Assembly (NCBI GenBank): GCA_045635745.1
Contig: JAZTWG010000055.1
Span: 4,812-68,811, forward strand
Reading direction: 5' to 3'
Origin: SIG78 sp045635745
Lineage (GTDB): Bacteria; Verrucomicrobiota; Lentisphaeria; Victivallales; Victivallaceae
DNA: 64,000 nucleotides
In this document: piece after piece, positions 35,160 to 43,582 of the stretch
Position numbering within the stretch: the first letter of the stretch is position 1
How the letters are laid out: every line of letters starts with the position of its first letter
The notes under the pieces: model-generated
Databases searched by the model: none
The model's input: the letters and a program-made list of their open reading frames with translations, nothing else
What the model was told of the DNA's origin: nothing
Position numbers and translations under genes: made by a program

Positions 35160-37049
35160 TTATTTTACCGCATCCTGCAACTTTTTTATATAAGAATCCA
35201 GCTTGCTGTAACCGCCTAAAGTGGCAAGCTTTCTGCCGTCAGCAGTAAATACTCCGGCGGTGGGATACCCGCCGCGCAGCTGCAGCTTTTTGCTCAAATT
35301 TTCATTATATTCTCTTTGTTTTTCCGGCATATTGGCCCGAGAAGAGGGTTTGTCTATATAAAGCAGAACCAGATTTTTTTCCGCAAAACTGGTGAAATCG
35401 CCGCTGTCTAAAACATCTTTTTTCAATTTTTTGCACCATACGCACCAGTCGGAACCGGTGTAAAGTGCATAAATCTTTTTATTGCGTTTTTTAGCTTCTT
35501 CTGCGGCTTTTTCCCAAGTTATGAACCACTTGTCCGGGCCTTTGAGCCAATCCGCCGGAGGATCAGGAACTTTGGATGTTGCCTCAGCGGTACTTACATT
35601 TGCGGCTGGCTGATTGCCGCTGGCACTGCTGCCGACGGTGATCCAGGTATTGCCCGGTGTTTGCGGCTGATTGGCTGTCCCTGAAGCTGGAGCATTATTA
35701 CCCGGAGCTGTTATTTTTCGTGTTTCAAAGTTTTTATCGTATTTTTTCAGCAGTTCTGTAATCGAATTGATATGGGTTTCGGTATTCCGGCGGGAGGTGA
35801 TTTCTTCCAGTACATTGCCGTCGCTGTCGAGCAGCCGCAATGAGGGAACGTATCCGCCAAAGTTGATCTGACTGGCAATCTGGCGGTTGTAATCCAGCTG
35901 ATCATCGGGAATGGGTTTGCGGCGCGGCGCATCGACAAAAAGCAATATCAGGTGATTGCGGGCAAAATTCAGAAATGTATCCGTAGAAAGAATATTTTTT
36001 TCCAGAGCTTTGCATGGCGGACACCAGTCCGAACCCGTTCGCAATGCGTAAATGAGTTTGCCTGAACGCTTGGCGGCATTCATGGCGTCATCCAGGTGTA
36101 TATACCAGTCGGGTGTAGGCCCTTTGAGCCAATGTTTGGGGGCTTTGAGTACCAATGGCGGCGGTTCCGGTTTGCTTGGCGCTGCGGGTGCTGCGGGTGC
36201 TGCGGGTGCTGCGGGTGTCGGAGCTGTGATGGCCGGAGTGGTGTATTGATTTATTCCCGCAAAATTATTTGCCGGTGCGGCAGAAGGCTGAAATGCCAGC
36301 GCCAGAATGGTTGGTTTTTCCGGCACGGCGGTCAACTGGTTTTTGTCTATATCAACGACTTTGCTGCTTTGGGCATTGCCGGATAGAATTTTTCCGTTGA
36401 CCCTCAATATATTGAGCAGCGTACCATTGTGAATGTGATTGGGGCAATACGCCAAAGGTGCCGTGGGGGTACTGTCGAGCGAGCGCTTTCCCAGATATTT
36501 ATACTGGGTATTGCAGCGAGGGCACAGTGTTTCGCTGTTATCTTGTATAAATTTACCATTCAGCAGCTCCTGCCAGCCGGCGGAGTCATTGCCGAGGGGA
36601 AAAGCACCACCATTTTTTCTGGCGTATGCATTGAGCGCTTGAGCGAGATTTTCCAGCTTTTCGGCACAATCATCGACCAATTCCGCATGGAGTTTGCGTG
36701 TGAATGCGTAACTTATATACCAGACTCCATCCTGTTTTTTCAGCACCAGGCGGTCGCAAATGCCGGAAAGCTCTTCCTTGAAATAGACTTCATTCATTAA
36801 GCCGAAAGCATTTTCTTCCAGAACGGTTATTCTGCCGTTTTTGAAAGCAGTTTGTTCGTCGAATTCCGGCAGACTTTTTACGCTGGCACGTTCTTCCGGA
36901 GCAAAGCAGTTTTTATATGCCGCCAGATCGCCGGAACTGTCGGCTTGAAAAAATGAAACATATTTTTTTACCGTATCGGCCGGAGTCTGGGCATTGAGTA
37001 TTGCAAGTCCCAGAGTGCTGCAGAGAAAGATAAAAATCTTTATATTCAT
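35160..37049 (-). CDS. Secreted protein with two thioredoxin-like domains
   Basis: 629 aa from ATG 37049 (MNIKIFIFLCSTLGLAILNA, a signal peptide); longer frame to 37133 has no good start. Residues about 150-260 resemble a pseudopilin-like globular part with CPRC and CPNH. Two thioredoxin-like domains: SDWCPPCKALE (about 366) and SDWCVWCKKL (about 563), each a CxxC next to a Trp; both lie in the W-C-x-x-C setting of periplasmic DsbD/DsbE-like domains. An Ala-Pro linker at about 280-292 is encoded by four 9-bp repeats. Probably a periplasmic thiol reductase or sensor; partner unknown. Confidence 0.78.
   Translation of the reverse strand: MNIKIFIFLCSTLGLAILNAQTPADTVKKYVSFFQADSSGDLAAYKNCFAPEERASVKSLPEFDEQTAFKNGRITVLEENAFGLMNEVYFKEELSGICDRLVLKKQDGVWYISYAFTRKLHAELVDDCAEKLENLAQALNAYARKNGGAFPLGNDSAGWQELLNGKFIQDNSETLCPRCNTQYKYLGKRSLDSTPTAPLAYCPNHIHNGTLLNILRVNGKILSGNAQSSKVVDIDKNQLTAVPEKPTILALAFQPSAAPANNFAGINQYTTPAITAPTPAAPAAPAAPAAPSKPEPPPLVLKAPKHWLKGPTPDWYIHLDDAMNAAKRSGKLIYALRTGSDWCPPCKALEKNILSTDTFLNFARNHLILLFVDAPRRKPIPDDQLDYNRQIASQINFGGYVPSLRLLDSDGNVLEEITSRRNTETHINSITELLKKYDKNFETRKITAPGNNAPASGTANQPQTPGNTWITVGSSASGNQPAANVSTAEATSKVPDPPADWLKGPDKWFITWEKAAEEAKKRNKKIYALYTGSDWCVWCKKLKKDVLDSGDFTSFAEKNLVLLYIDKPSSRANMPEKQREYNENLSKKLQLRGGYPTAGVFTADGRKLATLGGYSKLDSYIKKLQDAVK
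36181..36216. repeat. Four tandem copies of a 9-bp unit (GCTGCGGGT)
   Basis: Perfect tandem copies in the thioredoxin-like gene; they encode Ala-Pro-Ala units on the minus strand. Length changes would keep the frame. Confidence 0.9.
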
Positions 37050-37123
37050 AAAATCGCACATCCTTACTGTATTGAGTTGTCCCGATGGAATTGACAATCG
37101 ATAACCTTTTAAAGTTCTCCAAT

Positions 37124-37152
37124 ACCATAGCATAACTTTTAAAAGATTGCAA
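37124..37152 (-). promoter_or_regulatory. Possible promoter for the double-thioredoxin gene
   Basis: TTGCAA (37147-37152), 17-bp spacer, TATGGT (37124-37129) on the minus strand, about 75 bp before the ATG. -10 is weak. Confidence 0.4.
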
Positions 37153-37170
37153 TTTACTGCCGTCAGAATT

Positions 37171-38376
37171 TTATCCGGACACGCCGGATTTTTTCGGTAT
37201 CGTCATGGCAAAGACTGTATTTCCGACAGCCATGACTGCTGCAAAGCTGAAGAGATATTCCACGCCGAACTTCACCCATATCCAGCCGCCAAGCGGCGCG
37301 GTGATTATAGCGATCAGGTGATTGATCGATATACCTGTGGAAAGTGTGGAGGTGAGTTCATCCCGGTCATCGGCAATACTTTTGACATAGATATTGGCCG
37401 CCATGGCAGTAGTGCTGATAATGGCATCGAGTATGAAATTTACATACACTATGTAAAATGCGATCGCCCCCGACCATACTTTTCCGGCATATCCATACGC
37501 CAGGCAGACAAATGTCAATACCACCGTATCATAAATCATTGTATTGCGGAATCCCCACTTGTCGGTCAATTTCCCGATCGCCGGGGCCGCAAAGATATTA
37601 ACAAATGCACATATGCACAGCAGAAAAGCCATTGCCGCTGTCGAAAAACCGTACTCTTTGATAAGTACATAGGGCGCAAAGGTCAGAAATATTTGTTTGC
37701 GCGCTCCGTAAAACAGCTCCAAAGCATAATATTTGCTGAATTTTCTGTTGAAATAAAGCCGCGGCCGCCGGGATGGCTGTTCTTTTATCCGGGCGGTAAA
37801 CGTGCTGATTGTACTTGCCAGCATCAAAACTATGATCAAACACCACAGCGCATTGAAAAGTGTTTTTTCATCCTGCTTGAGCCAGATCGTGCCGAGGTAA
37901 AAGATCAGCGCCACCAGCAGACTGCCGGTTACTGCTCCGAAGTTCATTACGCTGGTCAGCAGCCCCAGCGAACGGCCTTCACAGTTGGCTTTGGCCACTT
38001 GCATTGCAACAGCGGAACGTATGGGCATAACCAGATGTTCGCCCAGACTCCAGATCATGATAAATGTCACAACCATGATCTTGTTGGCGGGCAGCAGCAG
38101 CAGTGCCGCACCGGCCATGGAAATCATAGTGCCCAGCCGGATGATTTTCCAATCGCTTACTTTATGCAGAATTGCCAGCAGGAATACCAGTGCCAGCCCA
38201 GGCAGTTCCCGGAAAAACTCCAGCCAGCCGCGTTCCACACTGTCCATGTGGTAAATATCGGAAAGAAAATTGTTCATTGCCGCTGCAAAGCAGCCTACCC
38301 CGATACCCCACAACAGAATACTGAAAAAGAATGCTCCGGCGCCGGATTTTGGTTTAAAATATTCTTTTACTTGCAT
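37171..38376 (-). CDS. MFS-type transporter
   Basis: 401 aa from ATG 38376 with SD AGGAG; the longer frame adds 15 residues without a ribosome binding site. About 12 hydrophobic helices. The middle loop is short and basic (ARIKEQPSRRPRLYFNRK) as in MFS permeases. It is an inner-membrane transporter of unknown substrate. It starts 22 bp downstream of prmC's stop and could be read from the same transcript. Confidence 0.8.
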   Translation of the reverse strand: MQVKEYFKPKSGAGAFFFSILLWGIGVGCFAAAMNNFLSDIYHMDSVERGWLEFFRELPGLALVFLLAILHKVSDWKIIRLGTMISMAGAALLLLPANKIMVVTFIMIWSLGEHLVMPIRSAVAMQVAKANCEGRSLGLLTSVMNFGAVTGSLLVALIFYLGTIWLKQDEKTLFNALWCLIIVLMLASTISTFTARIKEQPSRRPRLYFNRKFSKYYALELFYGARKQIFLTFAPYVLIKEYGFSTAAMAFLLCICAFVNIFAAPAIGKLTDKWGFRNTMIYDTVVLTFVCLAYGYAGKVWSGAIAFYIVYVNFILDAIISTTAMAANIYVKSIADDRDELTSTLSTGISINHLIAIITAPLGGWIWVKFGVEYLFSFAAVMAVGNTVFAMTIPKKSGVSG

Positions 38377-38398
38377 AAAAACTCCTGAATGTTGTTTT

Positions 38399-39253
38399 TC
38401 AGCGCAATCTGGCTGCTGCAAAACGGTCTCTTTGTGTGTAATCGCGGATTATTTCAATGGCGCACCAATTCAGACTTTTCTGCATCAATTCTGCGGCAAC
38501 AGAGGTTTGAGGACTGCTCATTTCAAGGATCATTGCGCCGCGCGGAGTCAGGAATTCCGGCGCCCGGTCAATAATTTTGCGGATCAGATCCAGACCATCA
38601 TCGCCGGAGGTGAGGGCCAGTTTAGGCTCAAAATTACGCACTTCCGGCGACAGTGTCTTATACTCTTCTTCGGTAACATATGGCAGGTTGGCTGCAATAA
38701 TATCGAACTTTTCACCGGCAAGATTGCTGAAGAGGTCGCTGACAACGAATTTAATTTTATCAGGGGCACAATTACGGGCGTTTTCCATGGCGGTTGCCAG
38801 TGCTTCAGTACTTATATCGCTGGCCGTAACTTCCGCGTCGCTTCTTTCGGTAGCTACCGAAAGTGCTATGGCTCCGGAGCCGGTTCCCACATCCAGCAGA
38901 CTGCCGTGGGGCGGCAGATTTTTTATGCACCACTCCACCAGCAATTCTGTTTCCGGACGGGGAATCAGCACTGATGGATCAACTTTGAGTGTCAAATCCC
39001 GGAAATACGCTCTCCGGAAAATATACTGCCACGGTTCGTCATTCAGCCGCCGCTGGAGTATCTGCAATGCCTGTTTGTAGAGTGCCGGCTCAATGATCCG
39101 GCTGCGCTCCAGCTTGGCCTGCAGCCGGCTGCAATCCAGCAATTCTGCCATAATGGCTATCGCTTCGGCGGAGGCTTCTTCCATATTATGAGCCTGGAAT
39201 TTTTCTGTAAGCAGATCCAGCAGCTCTCCGCTGCGGTAAATGGTTTCAGCCAT
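38399..39253 (-). CDS. prmC: Release factor glutamine methyltransferase PrmC
   Basis: 284 aa. N-terminal helical domain, SAM motif DVGTGSGAIALSV and the substrate-binding NLPYV tetrad (NPPY-like, with Leu as second residue) all present, plus FEPKLALTSGDDGL. It methylates the Gln of GGQ in release factors. prfA lies at 49477-50562. It overlaps no gene but follows the 196-aa membrane protein by 4 bp. Confidence 0.9.
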   Translation of the reverse strand: MAETIYRSGELLDLLTEKFQAHNMEEASAEAIAIMAELLDCSRLQAKLERSRIIEPALYKQALQILQRRLNDEPWQYIFRRAYFRDLTLKVDPSVLIPRPETELLVEWCIKNLPPHGSLLDVGTGSGAIALSVATERSDAEVTASDISTEALATAMENARNCAPDKIKFVVSDLFSNLAGEKFDIIAANLPYVTEEEYKTLSPEVRNFEPKLALTSGDDGLDLIRKIIDRAPEFLTPRGAMILEMSSPQTSVAAELMQKSLNWCAIEIIRDYTQRDRFAAARLR

Positions 39254-39257
39254 AGTT

Positions 39258-39848
39258 TTACCTGCCCGGTGACGGTGTTTGCGGCGCTTCGACCGGTGCG
39301 GCCGGAACTTTGAGAGTATTGGCTGCAGGCGTTTTTGCCGGATGGAACGGTATGAGCGAGTTGGTATCCTGCAGCACGATCACCGCCGCCATGGCCAGCT
39401 GAAAAACACCCCACAGAGCAAAAATCAGCATAAAGTGCCCCGCTGAACGCATGCCGCCGGTACCAAACCAATTCAGCCCGTAACGCCGGATTATCAACCA
39501 TACTATAAGGATGAGCAATCCGGCCAGCAATGCCAGGATCAATGCCGGATTGTCGTTGATCAAATACCGCATGATCCGGGTGTTGTGGGCAAAACTGAAA
39601 TTGTTGATCACACCCGGCAGAAAGAGCAGCGGCCATGCTGCCAGATGCAGAAACCAGAGTGCCGGACCATGCACCGAAGAGTGCCCCAGCTCGTAAGGCT
39701 TTTCAAAACAGAGCGCCAGCGATGCGATCACTACAAACAGCAGAAAGATCGTGCAACGATTGAAAAATTGTATCGCCCGCTGTTTTTTTGTGTCAGAGCC
39801 CTTGATGTAATTATTCTGTTTTTTACCGTTTTTTTTATGTTTTTTCAT
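39258..39848 (-). CDS. Membrane protein, unknown family
   Basis: 196 aa. Basic start (MKKHKKNGKKQNN) followed by about four hydrophobic helices (about 32-48, 62-80, 98-115, 130-150). The tail (about 165-196) is Pro/Ala-rich and polar. It lies between corA and prmC, 15 bp after corA's stop, so likely co-transcribed. No function assigned. Confidence 0.65.
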   Translation of the reverse strand: MKKHKKNGKKQNNYIKGSDTKKQRAIQFFNRCTIFLLFVVIASLALCFEKPYELGHSSVHGPALWFLHLAAWPLLFLPGVINNFSFAHNTRIMRYLINDNPALILALLAGLLILIVWLIIRRYGLNWFGTGGMRSAGHFMLIFALWGVFQLAMAAVIVLQDTNSLIPFHPAKTPAANTLKVPAAPVEAPQTPSPGR

Positions 39849-39863
39849 CTGTGGAACTCCGTA

Positions 39864-40805
39864 TTATTTGTGCGAACCGACTCCAACGCGCTTCACCACG
39901 ATAAATGTTATATAGCCGATAATCACCGCCGCCAGGAAAAATCCGCTGTAAGCGTATGGCCACCAGATACCTTCGGTCATCATGGTGAATTCGGACATGC
40001 CGCCGATCCCGGTAAGCACATTTATCGGCATAAAGACCAGATTTATCACCGCCAGATATTTCATGACATTGGACAGGTTGTTGTTTACGATCGAAACCCG
40101 CGCGGTGGACATCTCGTCAAGAATGCTTGAGTAAATCTTGGAAAGATTATCGCATTGCTTGTTTTCAACGGTGATATCTTCCAGAAAGTCGATCTCCTCT
40201 TCGGTAAAACCGATCTTGCGGGCATCGGCTTTGAGCTTGAGCAGCAGCAGCTGGTTGGCACCGGTGGCGCTTTCGTAATAGGTCAGACCTTTCAACAGCG
40301 AAAATATCCCCGCCAGCGCCTTATTGGTTACACTGGTTTCCATCTTGTTTTCAAAACTGTCGGATATCGACCGGATTATCCGCAGATTTTCCAGAAAGTG
40401 ACGCGTGGAGTGATAAAAGAGCCGCAGCAGTACTCCCGGTATGGTATTTCCGCGCAGCGGCATCTTGCCGTATTCAAAGATCGGTACCGAGTCCGCCTGA
40501 ACAATGATGATCTTATCTTTGAACAGAAATGCACCCGCTGATGCCACGCGGAAGATAAGTTTATTATCTTTGTTGTAGCGCCGGGGTTGTTTCATAATTA
40601 CCGCAATATGGTTGGGCTCGTATTCCACACGCGATATTTCGTCTTCGTCCAGTGCCGAATAGTAGGTGTGTTCGTCGATGCCGCACTCTTCGACCAGAAA
40701 TTTGCGGTCATCATCGGAGGGGTTGCTGTAAATCTGGATCGGTCCGATCGAGTCTTCGGAACACTCCACAATGCGCCCATCTGAAATCTTGTAGCTCTTA
40801 AACAT
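39864..40805 (-). CDS. corA: CorA-family divalent cation channel with GMS in place of GMN
   Basis: 313 aa from ATG 40805. Large N-terminal cytosolic domain, long stalk helix and two C-terminal helices (about 249-266 and 283-305), the CorA/ZntB layout. The selectivity loop reads GGMSEF (269-271 GMS) where CorA Mg transporters have YGMN. A missing Asn at this place raises the question of ion selectivity; other 'GGMSEF' family members exist as far as I recall, but this needs alignment. Upstream lies a structured leader with a possible 25-codon peptide (40933-41010). Confidence 0.85.
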   Translation of the reverse strand: MFKSYKISDGRIVECSEDSIGPIQIYSNPSDDDRKFLVEECGIDEHTYYSALDEDEISRVEYEPNHIAVIMKQPRRYNKDNKLIFRVASAGAFLFKDKIIIVQADSVPIFEYGKMPLRGNTIPGVLLRLFYHSTRHFLENLRIIRSISDSFENKMETSVTNKALAGIFSLLKGLTYYESATGANQLLLLKLKADARKIGFTEEEIDFLEDITVENKQCDNLSKIYSSILDEMSTARVSIVNNNLSNVMKYLAVINLVFMPINVLTGIGGMSEFTMMTEGIWWPYAYSGFFLAAVIIGYITFIVVKRVGVGSHK

Positions 40806-41169
40806 AATAGCACGCTTATCTCTCTTTTGCAGCAAAAGACCGGGTACAGGTCCTTTTGCCGGTTTGCAAAATTTTAACAGTAAGCTTTTTACAATGCCGC
40901 AAGAATGATGTGCAAGTCAGGATTTCTGCAAGTTACAACAACGCCTGCGGCAGAAGCATACTGCACGACGGCGGTTCAGCATCCAAACTGGTGTTGACCG
41001 TACTTTTCATAGATCAAAACTTCTCCCGTTAAACTGTTGTTGATTTTAAGAGTGAAAACTTTTTTAAATATACCACTTACTTTCCGGTTTGTCAAATCAT
41101 CCAGATTAAAAAAATGTGATCTGCGGTGGGGATGCCCGATATTTTTTCAGGGCGCCCCGGGGCGCTATT
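40806..41169 (-). promoter_or_regulatory. corA leader region
   Basis: 364 bp between the corA start and the sigma-factor stop. It contains a short frame (40933-41010) and a stem GCAAAAGGACC/GGTCTTTTGC (40824-40852, one bulged base) just upstream of corA. A GC-rich palindrome lies at about 41150-41166 after the sigma gene. No known riboswitch sequence was recognised, including M-box. Confidence 0.45.
40933..41010 (-). CDS. Possible leader peptide upstream of corA
   Basis: 25 codons (MKSTVNTSLDAEPPSCSMLL..., ending QALL) from ATG 41010; a GGGAG site lies about 12 nt upstream. Contains two adjacent Pro codons. About 127 nt separate its stop from corA. In Salmonella corA has a leader peptide (CorL), so the arrangement is suggestive only; too short for coding statistics. 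Confidence 0.25.
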   Translation of the reverse strand: MKSTVNTSLDAEPPSCSMLLPQALL

Positions 41170-41790
41170 TCAATTCTGCCAATCAAATTCCCGCAGCAGT
41201 GCCAGCAGTTGTTTTTTGCCGCGGGATATTCTGGATTTGACGGTTCCAATGGAGCATTGCAGCTCTTCGGCGATCATTTCGTAACTGAAATTATTTATAT
41301 AACGCAGTTGGAGAGTTTTCCGGACTTTACGCGGCAGAAGCGATATGTTATAAAGCAATATCTCAGTATATTCAGAATAACTCATATCGGCTATGAGTAA
41401 TAATTCCTGCAGGTTGGCGGAACTTTCATCCATCAGATCGTATTTTTTCATCAGATCGCAGAACTTCAAACGTTTTTTATCTTTTTTTACTGCCCGGTAA
41501 CGGTTTTTTGCCTGATTTATTACAATACGGTAGAGCCAGGTGGTGAGACTGGCTTCGCCGCGGAATTTTTTCATCGAACGGTAGGCGCGAAGCAGGGCAT
41601 CCTGCACCACTTCTTCGCAATCAAGATTGCTTTTAAGGATCGTGCTTGCCATAGCCATCAATCGCGGATAATATAATTCAGCAAATCTGGCGAATGTTGC
41701 CTGATCTTCCAAATCAAGATTGCGCAATATTGTTTTTACACAATGACCATGCCGATAAGGAATGGCCATCTTGTTCTTCACCTCTTTCAT
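41170..41790 (-). CDS. ECF-type RNA polymerase sigma factor
   Basis: 206 aa. Sigma region 2 (YYPRLMAMASTIL, CEEVVQDALLRAYRSM, GEASLTTWLYRIVINQAKNRYR) and region 4 HTH (SYEMIAEELQCSIGTVKSRISRGKKQLL). Start chosen at 41790 with AAGGAAGG upstream; a second Met (41769) with GAGGTG upstream is possible. No adjacent anti-sigma gene. The upstream AT-rich repeats (41836-41865) may be its own control site. Confidence 0.9.
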   Translation of the reverse strand: MKEVKNKMAIPYRHGHCVKTILRNLDLEDQATFARFAELYYPRLMAMASTILKSNLDCEEVVQDALLRAYRSMKKFRGEASLTTWLYRIVINQAKNRYRAVKKDKKRLKFCDLMKKYDLMDESSANLQELLLIADMSYSEYTEILLYNISLLPRKVRKTLQLRYINNFSYEMIAEELQCSIGTVKSRISRGKKQLLALLREFDWQN

Positions 41791-41835
41791 GTGATGAACC
41801 TTCCTTAAAAATTAGCTTTTTATATTGAATAAAAA

Positions 41836-41865
41836 ATTAAGTGTTTACTTAACTTTTACTTAATT
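41836..41865. promoter_or_regulatory. TTTACTTAA repeats upstream of the sigma gene
   Basis: Direct repeats TTTACTTAA at 41844-41852 and 41855-41863 (11-bp spacing), with an inverted TTAAGTG at 41838-41844. They lie 46-73 bp upstream of the start, in a promoter-type position. Confidence 0.4.
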
Positions 41866-42008
41866 TAATGTTTTTTTAAACAAAATCAAGGATTTTAGGG
41901 GAGAAAATGGCAAAAATTTAGAAAAAAATTAATTTCTGCATTAATAATCAAGGCAGAAGAAGAGCGCAAAAGTATGGGTACTGGTGACTTATCGGGCCTG
42001 GCGGGCGT

Positions 42009-43562
42009 TTACAGCGCCCACTCTTCGCGGTCGATGGTACGGTAGGTTATAGCTTCGAGCAAATGTTCGGTCTGAATATCGCTGCTTCCGGCCAGATCGG
42101 CAATGGTACGCGCCACTTTCAGTATGCGGTCATGGGCGCGCGGACTCAAGTGGAACTTGCTGATCGCATGCCGCAGAAGCATAGCTGAATCGCTGCTTAT
42201 ACAGCAGAACATATTCAGTTCTCTTGAGCTCATCTGGGCGTTGCAGTATATGATATTGTTGATTTGAGCAAATCTTTGCTGCTGGATATTTCTTGCTGCG
42301 ATCACCCGCCGGCGGATAACAGCGCTGCTTTCGCCGGTGGGGGCGCTTAAAAGTTCATCTTCGATCAGATTCAATACCGGCACATGCAAGTCTATGCGGT
42401 CAAGCAGAGGGCCGGAGATCTTTTTCTGATAGCGTTTTTTTTCGTCGATCTTGCAGCGGCATCCCAACTCTACCGAACCCCGTCCGCAGGGGCAGGGGTT
42501 CATGGCGCCAGCGAGCATAAAACGGGCAGGGAAGGTGCAAGTACCGCTGGCGCGCGATACAACTATTTCGCCATTTTCCAACGGCTGGCGCAAAACTTCC
42601 AGCACATTGCGTTTGAATTCCGGCAGTTCATCGAGAAACAGCACTCCGTTGTGCGCCAGACTTATTTCGCCGGGGCGCGGATTTTTACCGCCGCCGATCA
42701 GAGCTATATCGCTTACTGTATGGTGCGGCGAACGGAACGGCCGGTTGTTGAGCAATGGTTCACCATCGGAGAGCATGCCCAGAACGCTGTGGATGCGGCT
42801 GGTTTCCAGTGTTTCGGCCAGAGTCATCGGCGGAAGAATACCTGCCAGTCGTTTGGCGATCATGCTTTTTCCCGTGCCCGGCGGGCCGATCATCAGCGAA
42901 TTGTGTCCGCCGGCGGCTGCGATCTCCATGGCGCGGCGGGCGGCAAGCTGACCTTTGACTTCCGCAAAGTCCGGCAAATGCAGATCTTTGCGGCTGGCGA
43001 GGTAATCGTGCAGATCGGCGTGTTTGGTTTCGCCGCGGATGCCGCGGAAAAAGTCGCATGCTTCCTGCAGATGTTTTATCGGATAAACCGCAATTTTGCC
43101 ATTGGTCGCCAGCGCACTTTCTTCGGCATTGGCAACCGGCACCAGCATAAATTCTATTTGCGGATTTTCTGCCGCCATTGCCGCTATGGGCAACGCACCG
43201 CGTACCGGCCGGATACTGCCGTCGAGTGCAAGTTCGCCCAGAACCATGCTGCGGGCCAGATCATTGCGGGGGATCTGCCCGGTAGCAGCAAGCATACCGA
43301 GCGCGATTGCCAGGTCAAATGCCGCACCTTCTTTCCGCAGATCGCTGGGGGCCAGATTTACCACGGTCGAACCTTTGGCCGGCGGCAAGCCGGAAGAAAG
43401 CAAAGCCGAATGTATGCGGTCGCGGCTCTCTTTGATCGCCTGGTCGGCAAGGCCTACGATGGATACCATATCCATATCGCCTCTGCCGGTGGCATTGACT
43501 TCCACTTCCACAAGATATGCATCGATTCCTATAACTGAGGCCGAATAGGTTCTTGCAAGCAT
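42009..43562 (-). CDS. YifB/ComM-family Mg chelatase-like AAA+ ATPase
   Basis: 517 aa, usual length. N-terminal Lon-protease-like domain (VEVNATGRGDMDMVSIVGL), AAA+ core with Walker A GPPGTGKSM and Walker B LFLDELPE, and the C-terminal Cys-rich CPCGRG...C segment. ComM homologues help branch migration during DNA uptake recombination; others are of unknown role. It sits between the sigma-factor gene and the RlmI-like gene. Confidence 0.92.
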   Translation of the reverse strand: MLARTYSASVIGIDAYLVEVEVNATGRGDMDMVSIVGLADQAIKESRDRIHSALLSSGLPPAKGSTVVNLAPSDLRKEGAAFDLAIALGMLAATGQIPRNDLARSMVLGELALDGSIRPVRGALPIAAMAAENPQIEFMLVPVANAEESALATNGKIAVYPIKHLQEACDFFRGIRGETKHADLHDYLASRKDLHLPDFAEVKGQLAARRAMEIAAAGGHNSLMIGPPGTGKSMIAKRLAGILPPMTLAETLETSRIHSVLGMLSDGEPLLNNRPFRSPHHTVSDIALIGGGKNPRPGEISLAHNGVLFLDELPEFKRNVLEVLRQPLENGEIVVSRASGTCTFPARFMLAGAMNPCPCGRGSVELGCRCKIDEKKRYQKKISGPLLDRIDLHVPVLNLIEDELLSAPTGESSAVIRRRVIAARNIQQQRFAQINNIIYCNAQMSSRELNMFCCISSDSAMLLRHAISKFHLSPRAHDRILKVARTIADLAGSSDIQTEHLLEAITYRTIDREEWAL

Positions 43563-43582
43563 GGTTCCATCCTTCTTATTTT

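Noticed and set aside
41150..41166. GC-rich palindrome after the sigma gene as a terminator
   Set aside because: It has no loop and no T-tract on either strand; left without function.
40806..41169. M-box Mg riboswitch before corA
   Set aside because: The conserved M-box sequence blocks could not be found in this leader.
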